Source of the DNA: Balneolaceae bacterium
GTDB taxonomy: Bacteria > Bacteroidota > Rhodothermia > Balneolales > Balneolaceae
NCBI GenBank assembly: GCA_007693745.1
Contig: REDA01000039.1
Coordinates: forward strand, 214,866 to 278,865
Length of the DNA: 64,000 nucleotides
Direction: 5' to 3'
Below are positions 7,755 through 15,943 of the stretch, one piece after another; position 1 is the first letter of the stretch, and the number at the start of each line of letters is the position of its first letter. The notes under the pieces are model-generated. The model saw only the letters and a list, made by a program, of their open reading frames with translations, was not told the DNA's origin and searched no databases. A program made the position numbers and the translations under genes.

Positions 7755-8918
7755 TTAATCAGCTGGTTCAATCACATAGAGTCCACCCGGGTTTTCATCC
7801 GTCACCACATAGATATTTCCGTCGGGACCCTCTCTGACATCACGTATTCTTCCGATTTCAAAGGTGAGTAATTCTTCATCATGAATCACTTCACCATCCA
7901 TAATCAGCAGTCTGCGAATACGCTCGGGTTGTAATCCTCCGGCAAGCAGATTTCCCTGCCAACGCGGAAATCTATCGGATGTTACGAGTGCCAGACCCGC
8001 GGGTGCCAGCGTAGGCAGAAATTCATAGACTGGGTCAACCATACCTTCAATACTTCTTGCCACTGTGCCGTCATGAAATCGTGTCTCATCACCGTAACTC
8101 ATTCCGAGACTGGCATCGGGCCAGCCGTAATTGAGTCCCTCTTCAACAAAGTTCAGTTCGTCACCACCCCTTGGTCCATGTTCAGTGGCCCATATTTCAT
8201 TATTTTCCTGGTTGATAATCAACCCTTGAATATTTCTGTGACCGAAAGAAAAGATTTCATCCGCAACATCCGGATCATTCACAAAAGGATTATCCGCAGG
8301 AATGGATCCATCATCGTACATGCGCAACAATGTGCCGGCATGGTCGCTGTTATCCTGAGCTCTTGGCGGGTTCGCTCCGCGGTCCCCAATGCTTACATAC
8401 ATCACACCCTCGTTGTCAAAAGCAATTTTTGATCCATAATGCCGCCCGGGTGAAGAGAACTGATTCTGGACAAAAATCTCCTCCAGATCGGTAAATTCGG
8501 TGCCATTCAGCCTTCCGCGAACAACGGCAACAGCAGTATCTCCCTCTTCATTTTCCCGGGAGTAGGTAAGGTAGATCCACCCGTTTTCTTCATAATCAGG
8601 ATGAGTAACCACTTCCATCATTCCACCCTGATTCACAGCTTTAACGGACGGTGTGCCACTGACAGGGGTTATTTCACCATTATCAACGATCACCAGACTT
8701 CCCGGCCTCTCTGTAACCAAAAATCTTCCGTCTGGAAGAAACGCGACGGCCCAGGGTCGCTCAAGACCACCTGCAATTTTTGTGACACGGATGTCCTGAT
8801 ACTGGGTGCGGTATTCCCTGGGGCCCCAGGTCTCTGCAGTTTCGACTGAAGGCTGCTCAGCACAAGAGATTGTCAGGAAGAGAAGGGAAACAGCGAGAAG
8901 ATAAAAGAGTTTTTCCAT
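7755..8918 (-). CDS. PQQ-dependent aldose/glucose-sorbosone dehydrogenase family lipoprotein
   Basis: 387 residues with a lipoprotein signal (LLFLTISCAEQ). The body is a six-bladed beta-propeller of the soluble glucose/sorbosone dehydrogenase (GSDH, YliI-like) family. Family landmarks are LERPWAVAFLPDGRFLVTER, FSFGHRNIQGL (catalytic-site His region), EHGPRGGDELN and GLNYGWP. Members oxidise aldose sugars in the periplasm using PQQ; no PQQ biosynthesis gene lies in the window, so the cofactor would have to be made elsewhere or scavenged. Length is normal. It stands alone upstream of a ~100 bp gap to ccmF. Confidence 0.92.
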   Translation of the reverse strand: MEKLFYLLAVSLLFLTISCAEQPSVETAETWGPREYRTQYQDIRVTKIAGGLERPWAVAFLPDGRFLVTERPGSLVIVDNGEITPVSGTPSVKAVNQGGMMEVVTHPDYEENGWIYLTYSRENEEGDTAVAVVRGRLNGTEFTDLEEIFVQNQFSSPGRHYGSKIAFDNEGVMYVSIGDRGANPPRAQDNSDHAGTLLRMYDDGSIPADNPFVNDPDVADEIFSFGHRNIQGLIINQENNEIWATEHGPRGGDELNFVEEGLNYGWPDASLGMSYGDETRFHDGTVARSIEGMVDPVYEFLPTLAPAGLALVTSDRFPRWQGNLLAGGLQPERIRRLLIMDGEVIHDEELLTFEIGRIRDVREGPDGNIYVVTDENPGGLYVIEPAD

Positions 8919-9023
8919 GTTGGTATCAGAGTATGTTTTAATTTCAGCGGGAAATTAGGGGTTAGATCTATAAAATATCGTTAAACATTGAAAAAAATGA
9001 TAATAATCAAAAGTCAGTCAATC

Positions 9024-11513
9024 TCACTCCTTCATCTTCTTCTCTCTTCTCCAATGCCTGATAATTGAGATACTAAACCCGGTCATCAACAGAAATGTAC
9101 CCAGCCAGACCACCGACACAAACGGCTTTTTCTCAGCTACAACGAGTATCCAGTCCTCTTCAAAATCCTCATCCAGTCCAAAGACGGTAAGTTCGATGGA
9201 ATCGGATTCAGGATGTATCGAGGTAAACAGTACACTCATTTCCCAGGCGTCGATATCGAGTGGTGGAGAGTAGATGAAACTCCTGTCACCTTCAGTATAT
9301 ACTGCAAAAAGTGGTTCTATCTCATACGCAGAACCTGAAGGCGTATGTTCAACACGAATCAGCGAACGAATTCCGATCTGAGTGTTTTCCGGCACAGCTT
9401 CTTCACCGGCCGGCCGGAAATCAATAAATGTAAATGAAAAGGGCCCTGCAGCGATCGTCTCACCCTGTTTGATCTCAATCTTACGGATGTCATCCTCTTC
9501 TGAAGGATCGGAATCACCCATGCCAGCCGATCTCTCCCTGCTTCTTTCAAGTTCGTTATTTCTTCTTTCAACATAACGGCTGCCGGCCACATAGAGGTAA
9601 ATATCACTTGTCCAGCCGGTCCGCACATGCGGATCTACAGACCATTCAATATTATCCGGGGTTGAAGAGGTTAGCATGGGATATACGACCGGCCTCATGT
9701 AGAAAGTCTGACTTCCGTCAATTGGCACAAACCGAAGCACATAATACTGCTGACCGGGTCGCGGTGAATCGCTGAGTTCATATCCTTCATAGGTGACCAT
9801 GTAGCGATTGTTGATCAACTTCGGCCGGTTCAGCTCCAGCTGAAACATGTCAACCCGCTGTGTAACCGGAAAACCTTCATCATCAAATACATCACCTGCC
9901 ATAATACGCTGATTGTACCGCTCCATCTCCTGATCCAGAAGGGGTACTGTATATACGGATGAGGCGATAATACCAAGAAGCAGGGCGCCAAACCCGATAT
10001 GAGTTACAGTGCCCCCGACAAGTTTTGGGTTTTTCCTGATCAAATGAAGAAGAACTGTGCCATTACCGAAAACTGCAAACCAGGCAGTAAAAATATAAAC
10101 CATATAGTAGAGATTGGTCACATCTCCCAGGATAATACTCAATACTGAAGCAACGGAAGTAAACAGAAGCGGCCAGACCAGAACTCCGGCGAGTGACTCC
10201 CAGGTGTGCTTTTGCCAGAAAAGATACTGCCCGATCACTGTCGCGATTGCCATAACCATGGCAATCGGCATACTCCAGACGTTATAAAACTGAATATCAG
10301 GAGGTGTTGGATTGTCCACAAAAAATCTTCCGATGATTGGAGAGCTTGTTCCGATAATGATGACAAATCCCAAAATGAAAAGAAGTATTGCACCCGTAAA
10401 GGTCATGAACTCTTTACTCAAAAAATCAGACTCCTTCTCAGGACTCGGAAGCTCCTTGTAGCGATAGAGATAAAAACCTACACCCATAATGGTCATCACC
10501 AGAATAAACGTGAGCAGCTGACCGTAGAGTCCCAAATCCACAAAACTGTGCACTGACTGATCTGCAAGCACACCCGAGCGGGTAAGAAACGTCTGATAGA
10601 TGATTGCACAATAGGACAGGATAGCAAAAAAGAGAGCTGCTTTGTGGGCGCGCCGGCTTTTCCTTTGGATAATCATCGCATGAATACCGGCAGTTCCCAG
10701 CAGCCATGGCACCAGAGAAGCATTCTCAACCGGATCCCATGCCCAGTAGCCACCAAATGAGAGGGTTTCATATGCCCAGTATCCGCCAAGAAATATTGCT
10801 GTCAGAAGTGACAGGTTTGCCGAAAGGGTCCATGGCAGAGCAGGCCGTATCCATTCATTGTACCGTTTCGTCCAGAGTGATGCGATCGCAAAGGCAAAGG
10901 GTACGGTCATCATGGCAAAACCAACAAAGATGATCGGCGGATGGATCATCATCCAGGGACTTTTCAATAAGTCGTTCAGCCCTGTCCCGTCAGCCGGTAC
11001 AAAACCCGGATTGGCAAGGATAAAAGGGGCATTGGGCATTTCATCGGCAATGGTACGGAATGGGGATGCACCAATCTGAGTCACATTTAAATCCCAACCC
11101 ACAACCATAGAGAGCAGAAAAAACTGAGTCAGAGACATTACAAACATGACAGGTGCTTTATAAGGATCTCGGGTCCAGCGGATCAGGCCAAGCCCAACAA
11201 TGAAGGAACAGAAAATCCAGAGCATAAAACTACCCTCCTGCCCCCCGTAAAAAGCTGAGAAGAGATACCGGGTCTCAAGGTCGAGGCTGGTATAGTTCCA
11301 GACGTAATAATACTGAAACTGATGCGTCATGATCAGCCAGATGAGTGCCCCGGAGGAAGCAGTAAGCAACAACCCTTTAGTCAACCAAAGCCAGTTGGAT
11401 ATTTTCTCCAGCTTCCAGTTATCCTTCGCAGAGGATAAAGCATAAGCGATCATTGCGGCAAGTGAAGCAACAAATGCGCCGCTTAGAAACAGATTCCCTA
11501 AAGTCGCTATCAT
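9024..11513 (-). CDS. ccmF: Cytochrome c maturation protein CcmF (heme lyase component)
   Basis: 829 residues, a multi-spanning inner-membrane protein that delivers heme from CcmE to apocytochrome c. The tryptophan-rich WWD heme-handling motif is visible as GGYWAWDPVENASLVPW (about residues 243-259), and the neighbouring periplasmic His include MMIHPPIIFVGF. The last ~330 residues form a large periplasmic region followed by a final transmembrane helix (VVWLGTFLLMTGFSISIIRHW). It is longer than the E. coli protein (~650) because of the enlarged C-terminal periplasmic domain, as is common in Bacteroidota-like groups. Starts 6 nt after the ccmE stop, at the end of the ccmC-D-E-F operon. Confidence 0.95.
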   Translation of the reverse strand: MIATLGNLFLSGAFVASLAAMIAYALSSAKDNWKLEKISNWLWLTKGLLLTASSGALIWLIMTHQFQYYYVWNYTSLDLETRYLFSAFYGGQEGSFMLWIFCSFIVGLGLIRWTRDPYKAPVMFVMSLTQFFLLSMVVGWDLNVTQIGASPFRTIADEMPNAPFILANPGFVPADGTGLNDLLKSPWMMIHPPIIFVGFAMMTVPFAFAIASLWTKRYNEWIRPALPWTLSANLSLLTAIFLGGYWAYETLSFGGYWAWDPVENASLVPWLLGTAGIHAMIIQRKSRRAHKAALFFAILSYCAIIYQTFLTRSGVLADQSVHSFVDLGLYGQLLTFILVMTIMGVGFYLYRYKELPSPEKESDFLSKEFMTFTGAILLFILGFVIIIGTSSPIIGRFFVDNPTPPDIQFYNVWSMPIAMVMAIATVIGQYLFWQKHTWESLAGVLVWPLLFTSVASVLSIILGDVTNLYYMVYIFTAWFAVFGNGTVLLHLIRKNPKLVGGTVTHIGFGALLLGIIASSVYTVPLLDQEMERYNQRIMAGDVFDDEGFPVTQRVDMFQLELNRPKLINNRYMVTYEGYELSDSPRPGQQYYVLRFVPIDGSQTFYMRPVVYPMLTSSTPDNIEWSVDPHVRTGWTSDIYLYVAGSRYVERRNNELERSRERSAGMGDSDPSEEDDIRKIEIKQGETIAAGPFSFTFIDFRPAGEEAVPENTQIGIRSLIRVEHTPSGSAYEIEPLFAVYTEGDRSFIYSPPLDIDAWEMSVLFTSIHPESDSIELTVFGLDEDFEEDWILVVAEKKPFVSVVWLGTFLLMTGFSISIIRHWRREKKMKE

Positions 11514-11519
11514 ATTCTT

Positions 11520-11915
11520 TTAACTCTCCTCAGCATTGACAAATTCCAGTTGAGAAGGATCATTATACTTGGACGGGCACTTCATCAGCATTTCATTTGC
11601 ATGAAATACATTATTTCGCATCTCACCTACAACCACAAGCTGCGTTGCCTGTTCAAAATTGTTAGGCTTCGGCCTTGGATACACAACGCGACGCACATTT
11701 CCATCCTGATCTTTCATATGGAATGTAAACTGGAGTGTTTCGCGCGAGAAGCCATGAGCCTGAGTATTATCCCAGGTTCCTATTACATGCGATATCTGTC
11801 TTCCGTCAGCCTCTTCAAAGTTTACATACGTGCTGATACTGTTACCAAAATTGTACATGAGCAGTGAGGTAAACCCCACAATTGCTATGATTCCAAAGAT
11901 AAGTTTAGGCTTCAT
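11520..11915 (-). CDS. ccmE: Heme chaperone CcmE, CxxxY variant
   Basis: 131 residues: N-terminal membrane anchor (LIFGIIAIVGFTSLLMYNF) and a periplasmic OB-fold domain. CcmE binds heme covalently and passes it to CcmF. In most proteobacteria the attachment residue is His in HxxxY; here the motif reads C113-P-S-K-Y117, the CxxxY form reported for archaea, Desulfovibrio and some other bacteria. The preceding segment FHANEMLMK matches the canonical 'V.A.EVLAKHDE' region, so the alignment is secure. ATG overlaps the ccmD end by 11 nt; ccmF follows after 4 nt. Confidence 0.93.
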   Translation of the reverse strand: MKPKLIFGIIAIVGFTSLLMYNFGNSISTYVNFEEADGRQISHVIGTWDNTQAHGFSRETLQFTFHMKDQDGNVRRVVYPRPKPNNFEQATQLVVVGEMRNNVFHANEMLMKCPSKYNDPSQLEFVNAEES

Positions 11916-12150
11916 TTTCAGTTTCTTTTATTGATTCCTCAAGTTTAGATACTTTTTTATCTACTCTGATGATAAACCAAAGCAGCACAAACCAGATGAT
12001 AAGACTCACCCCAAGCACCACAAAAATCAGATCATTGGATGACATCCATTTCATCAGAAAAGAAGCCTCTTCCAGCCCTGCAGTACCCTCCCATCTGTCG
12101 GCATATGCCTGGGTCAGTGTATCAACGGTTGTCGGTTCGGTTTCGTGCAT
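11905..12150 (-). CDS. ccmD: CcmD-like small membrane protein
   Basis: 81 residues: an N-terminal acidic periplasmic segment, one transmembrane helix (LIFVVLGVSLIIWFVLLWFII) and a basic/amphipathic tail RVDKKVSKLEESIKE. This topology and the tail (xxRLDxKxxxLE) match CcmD proteins of Bacteroidota, which help release holo-CcmE from CcmABC. The assignment leans on position between ccmC and ccmE. Overlaps ccmE by 11 nt and lies 11 nt after ccmC. Confidence 0.8.
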   Translation of the reverse strand: MHETEPTTVDTLTQAYADRWEGTAGLEEASFLMKWMSSNDLIFVVLGVSLIIWFVLLWFIIRVDKKVSKLEESIKETENEA

Positions 12151-12161
12151 AAAGTGCGTGC

Positions 12162-12821
12162 TTAAATATTGGATGCAGTTTTCAGTTCCAGCTGTTTATA
12201 CCTCTTCAGGATATCCATCAACCAGAATGCCAGTCCGATAAATCCAAGTACTGCAGGATAAAAAATCAGCCTCAGCTCCGGAGCAGTGATGTCACTGAAA
12301 GCCGGATTTCCATCAGCACCGGGGTGAAGGCTTGGAAGCTGCCTTGGAATAATATACAAGAGAAACGGGATCGTGGTGACACCAAACACATTATAAACAG
12401 CAGAAATCTTCGCCCTCTTTTCCCTGTCGTTAAATGCACTCCTCAAAACAAAATAGGCAACAAAAATCAACATAGCCAGGGCAGAAAGGTTCATTCGGGG
12501 TTCGGAGAATGTCCACCAGGTGCCCCACGTAAATTTTGCCCAAAGTGACCCGGTAAGCAGGCCGCAGATTCCGAACAGCAGCCCAACCATTGTGGCTGTC
12601 TCCGCCTTTAGATCCCAGCTCAGATGTTCATCATTGAGATAGCGTACACTAAAATAAAAAGCCATGGCAAACGCCACCATCATTGTAAACCACATGGGTA
12701 CATGCAGAAACAGATTTCTGGCTGTCTCTTCAAGAATTGGTATTTGTGGAATACGAATGAGAAAACCGGCTGAAATCACCAGTGTCATCCAGACCGCAAC
12801 TATGTACTTCCAGGTCTTCAA
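12162..12821 (-). CDS. ccmC: Heme-handling membrane protein CcmC
   Basis: 219 residues, six predicted transmembrane helices. CcmC binds heme at its WWD region and loads it on CcmE. The motif reads WGTWWTFSEPRMN in place of the usual WGxWWxWDxRLT; periplasmic His flank it (LFLHVPMWF and PSLHPGADGNP). First gene of the ccmC-D-E-F operon. The first in-frame start is TTG at 12821 (an in-frame stop lies 18 nt upstream and no ATG is available before the first helix); an ATG at 12788 would cut into helix 1. ccmA and ccmB are not present beside it. Confidence 0.9.
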   Translation of the reverse strand: MKTWKYIVAVWMTLVISAGFLIRIPQIPILEETARNLFLHVPMWFTMMVAFAMAFYFSVRYLNDEHLSWDLKAETATMVGLLFGICGLLTGSLWAKFTWGTWWTFSEPRMNLSALAMLIFVAYFVLRSAFNDREKRAKISAVYNVFGVTTIPFLLYIIPRQLPSLHPGADGNPAFSDITAPELRLIFYPAVLGFIGLAFWLMDILKRYKQLELKTASNI

Positions 12822-13036
12822 CGTTCTTATTGAGGGCTTTTAGGGTTTCAAATCGGACAGGAATATACACAAAAGAGAAGTTATTTTTATGAACATTATA
12901 TGAAAAACAAGCTCTTTGCAGAACTCAGAATCTATCAACACATTTCATCACCCTTGATTCACAGCGAAATCAGTCTGGCAACAAATCGCCCTATTTCGAT
13001 TTATGAATACCGGTTTTCACTTTTTATCTTACAGGT

Positions 13037-13555
13037 ATGAGTCATAAGACAATCACCATCGAACCCGAATACAGATTTTATTTCTGGTGGTTTTTTTTTG
13101 GTTTCTTCCTGGTTCCCGTGTTTGGCATTGGATTGATTCTGTTTTGGATTGGGTATCGGAAAAAAGCTGAATTTCATTATGAAATTTCAGACCGGGCGAT
13201 CACAGTTCGAAATTCAAGCGTCGAAAAACATCTGACACTTGCTCACATAACCGATTCTAAAGTCAGGCAGCGATGGATTGACAGGAAGTTGGGAACGGGC
13301 ACAATAATCCTCTTTTCCGATGAGGATTCTCTGGAACTTACAGGTATTGAGAACCCTGAAACCATTTCGGGGCTGATCCTGAAAGCCGCAGCCGCTGAAA
13401 GAGACCGTCTGCGCCCAAAACCCAGGCCGAAAGAAGTTGTACCGGTGCATCCGCCCGGGACACTTGATAAGCTGGATTACCTTACCGGACTCTGGCAGCA
13501 GGGTCTTCTTTCTGATGAAGATTATCAGAAGGAACGAAAACACTTCGGGAACTGA
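13037..13555 (+). CDS. PH-like membrane protein with C-terminal SHOCT motif
   Basis: 172 residues. Two close hydrophobic segments (FYFWWFFFGFFLVPVF and GIGLILFWIGY) near the N-terminus form a membrane hairpin, followed by a bacterial PH-like (YdbT/DUF304) domain (about 50-120: AEFHYEISDRAITVRN ... HLTLAHITDSKVRQ). The last 30 residues, LDKLDYLTGLWQQGLLSDED, match the SHOCT motif (short helix pair found at protein ends). A role in membrane association is likely, but there is no known reaction. Divergent from ccmC with 215 nt between; 70 nt upstream of the repeat-preceded secreted protein gene. Confidence 0.8.
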   Translation: MSHKTITIEPEYRFYFWWFFFGFFLVPVFGIGLILFWIGYRKKAEFHYEISDRAITVRNSSVEKHLTLAHITDSKVRQRWIDRKLGTGTIILFSDEDSLELTGIENPETISGLILKAAAAERDRLRPKPRPKEVVPVHPPGTLDKLDYLTGLWQQGLLSDEDYQKERKHFGN

Positions 13556-13589
13556 AGAAACAGATCACATTCAGTGACAAAAACAACTC

Positions 13590-13625
13590 AACCTAAACCT
13601 TAACCTCAACCTCAACCTAAACCTC
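13590..13625 (+). repeat. Hexanucleotide tandem repeat (AACCTN)6 abutting a start codon
   Basis: Six contiguous 6-nt units: AACCTA, AACCTT, AACCTC, AACCTC, AACCTA, AACCTC. The last base of the tract (13625) is directly followed by ATG at 13626. A degenerate partial unit (AACTC) precedes it at 13585-13589. The tract occupies the whole ribosome-binding region of the downstream gene. Confidence 0.95.
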
Positions 13626-14429
13626 ATGCGTTACATAATCTGTCTTATCCTTTTTATCGGCAACACTTCCCACGTTTTTTCTCAAACTGAAGAAAACACA
13701 CTCTATCTCAAAGTCGATTATTTTTTCAGTTCATCTGAGCGGATCGGAGATTATCTGAAGGTAGAACAGGAACTCTGGAAACCGGTCCATCAGGAAAGAG
13801 TAAACCGCGGTATTATTCTGGGATGGGGGTTTTACTCTCTTTTCGCAGGAGAGCCCAATGCACCCTATAACTACATTGCTGTGAACGTCTTTGATGATTT
13901 CGATAAAATCGACTATTTCGGTTTGGGTGATATCGTGGCTGAAATCTACCCTGAAAAAGATCTCGGATTGTTTTATCAGCAGACACGAGAGACTAGAGAA
14001 GTGGTGCGAACTGAGATCTGGAGGGTGGATAAAACTCTTTACAAAGAGAGTGGACAGCTTCCGATTGGTAATTACATCACGAAAAATTTCTTTGATGCCC
14101 GCGGTGGAAGCGGTGAACATATGGAGATGGAAACAGGCTTCTGGGCCGGTATCCACAAGGCGAGAATTGACATGGAACTGATACATGGCTGGGCCATGTA
14201 TTCGCTTTATTACCCCTCCGGAACGGCTGCGCACTATACCTACAGTACGGTTGATTTTTATGAACGGCTTGGAGATCTGACAGCTGGCGCAGGTATCGAA
14301 CTGGCCCGTGTGGCTTATCCCGGACAAGCAGATGAACTGCTCAATGAAAACTTTCAGAGAACAGCCGAATCGAGATCACTATTTAAAACAGAGATCTGGA
14401 AACTGCTCGATTCTGTCGGATATAAGTAA
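13626..14429 (+). CDS. Secreted protein of unknown function with internal duplication
   Basis: 267 residues with a Sec signal peptide (MRYIICLILFIGNTSHVFSQ). I do not recognise the family. The mature part is two ~105-residue repeats: the first runs from YFFSSSERIG to RTEIWRVD, the second from NFFDARGGSG to KTEIWKLLD. Both share ExxxWxxxHxxRxxxxxxxGW.xYSL, then Y.Y..V, an xxxxYP segment and the EIW ending. The pattern (aromatic, alternating strands, ~100 residues) resembles dimeric alpha-beta barrel domains (EthD/NIPSNAP type), here as a fused dimer; this is a tentative structural reading. No Shine-Dalgarno sequence exists because a hexanucleotide repeat tract abuts the ATG. Confidence 0.8.
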   Translation: MRYIICLILFIGNTSHVFSQTEENTLYLKVDYFFSSSERIGDYLKVEQELWKPVHQERVNRGIILGWGFYSLFAGEPNAPYNYIAVNVFDDFDKIDYFGLGDIVAEIYPEKDLGLFYQQTRETREVVRTEIWRVDKTLYKESGQLPIGNYITKNFFDARGGSGEHMEMETGFWAGIHKARIDMELIHGWAMYSLYYPSGTAAHYTYSTVDFYERLGDLTAGAGIELARVAYPGQADELLNENFQRTAESRSLFKTEIWKLLDSVGYK

Positions 14430-14636
14430 GGGTTTCACTATTATTTGACTTCTTATGTCTGTTTCGGGAACTCTTTTTGACCATTAGAAATATCGGGCTG
14501 TCTCTATATTTATTGTACAGCGAATCTGAACGTATCATATATCACTTCAGACTGGGATCCACTACGGGCTAACAGATGGTTTTTAAACGCATGAAGTACT
14601 TTGAATCGAAAATCTTATCCAACACCTACATCTATT

Positions 14637-15881
14637 ATGAAGACTCTTAAACTGGGATTTATCGGTGCCGGCTTTATTGCCCGTTTTCAGGCAGTTGCCA
14701 TGAAGCAGGTTCGTCATTGTGAACTCACTGCCATTTTTAATCATACAGGAGCTGAAGAGCTCGCTGATTACGCCAGAAGCAACCGGCTGGGAGAACCTGT
14801 GATTTACAACACCGTTGCAGAAATGTGTAACCATTGTGATGCAATCGCCCTCTTCTCTCCAAATTATACCCGTATCTCAATAATGGAGGAAATTACTGAA
14901 GCTGTTATAGCCGGAGCCCCGCTAAAAGGGGTTATCTGTGAGAAACCGCTCGGAAGAACGGTTGAGGAAGCTGAAAAGATGGTACAACTGGCGGATAAAG
15001 CCGGTCTTCTGACCTCCTATTTTGAAAACCAGCTTCACATGAATTCCATCAACAATGCCCTCCATCAGCTTCGGCCTCAGCAGGAGGCCATGGGTAATTT
15101 CACCCTCGCAAGGAGTACAGAGGAGCACTCCGGTCCGCACAACGGCTGGTTCTGGGATCCGACACAGCAGGGTGGGGGAGTTCTCTCGGACATGGGATGT
15201 CACAGTATTGCCATTGGAAGACATATCCTGACCCCTGCCGGTAAATCACCAACTTTTCTCGAACCCGTTTCCATGCAGTGCGATACGGCTCTGCTGAAAT
15301 GGGGACAACCCAAATTCCGAAAAGTACTGATGGATAAGTATGGGGTAGATTATACCAAAACACCTGCAGAGGATTTTGCTACCGGTATCGCAACATTCCG
15401 TAACCCGGAAACAGGGCAGCATGTGAAAGCCCAGTTTACTGACTCCTGGATGTATGACAAACAGGGTCTTCGTCTCTGGATGGACGCGCTCGGACCGGGT
15501 TATGCAATGGAGGTAAACACCCTGATTTCTCCACTGGAAATATTTGTGGGCGATGAAGCAGCTGAAAGTGTGGCCGATGCGGAAACAGCACTGGAGAAAT
15601 CCACAGCCTCCAGAGGGCTTCTTGCCGTGCATCCGAATGAAGCAGATCTGTATGGATATACAACAGAGATTCAGGATGCGGTTGACAGTTTTCTGCAGGG
15701 CAGGAACGCCATGCTCGATTTCCGTTACGGAGCTGAAATCACCTGGCTGGTTCAGGCCGCCTATTTGGCCGCCGAGCGCAAGGTAACCCTCGACCTGACT
15801 GACCCGGCTGTCCGGGAAGAACTAAAGGGCTACCGTTCTCTGATTTCACAGGGAAGAGGAGCGGAAATTCTCTACCCCTGA
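14637..15881 (+). CDS. Gfo/Idh/MocA family NAD(P)-dependent oxidoreductase
   Basis: 414 residues. The N-terminal Rossmann fold starts at once with LKLGFIGAGFIARFQ; EKPLGRTVEEAEKMV is the conserved cofactor/substrate lysine motif (EKP), and the C-terminal substrate domain has DMGCHSIAIGR, the typical catalytic His segment (D..xH). Members oxidise or reduce sugars, inositols or related polyols; the substrate cannot be read from sequence. No signal or Tat peptide is present, so it is cytoplasmic. The ATG at 14637 is preferred over the upstream in-frame TTG (14601) because it places the GxGxxA motif near the N-terminus. A terminator follows; the neighbour is a convergent amidohydrolase. Confidence 0.9.
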   Translation: MKTLKLGFIGAGFIARFQAVAMKQVRHCELTAIFNHTGAEELADYARSNRLGEPVIYNTVAEMCNHCDAIALFSPNYTRISIMEEITEAVIAGAPLKGVICEKPLGRTVEEAEKMVQLADKAGLLTSYFENQLHMNSINNALHQLRPQQEAMGNFTLARSTEEHSGPHNGWFWDPTQQGGGVLSDMGCHSIAIGRHILTPAGKSPTFLEPVSMQCDTALLKWGQPKFRKVLMDKYGVDYTKTPAEDFATGIATFRNPETGQHVKAQFTDSWMYDKQGLRLWMDALGPGYAMEVNTLISPLEIFVGDEAAESVADAETALEKSTASRGLLAVHPNEADLYGYTTEIQDAVDSFLQGRNAMLDFRYGAEITWLVQAAYLAAERKVTLDLTDPAVREELKGYRSLISQGRGAEILYP

Positions 15882-15910
15882 AGCCTCACTGCTTTTCCAA
15901 CCTGAAATAA

Positions 15911-15943
15911 AACCTGTCTCCGGCAAGTAGAGGCAGGTTTTTT
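15911..15943. terminator. Bidirectional terminator between convergent genes
   Basis: AACCTGTCTC (15911-15920) / GAGGCAGGTT (15930-15939), ten pairs with one G-T, 9-nt loop, T run to 15943; an A run precedes the left arm so the minus strand also gets a T run. Serves the oxidoreductase gene and overlaps the amidohydrolase stop at 15942. Confidence 0.8.

Noticed and set aside
13731..14327. 198-codon minus-strand open frame opposite the secreted duplicated protein
   Set aside because: The plus-strand frame has a signal peptide and internal repeats; the antisense frame shows no domain.
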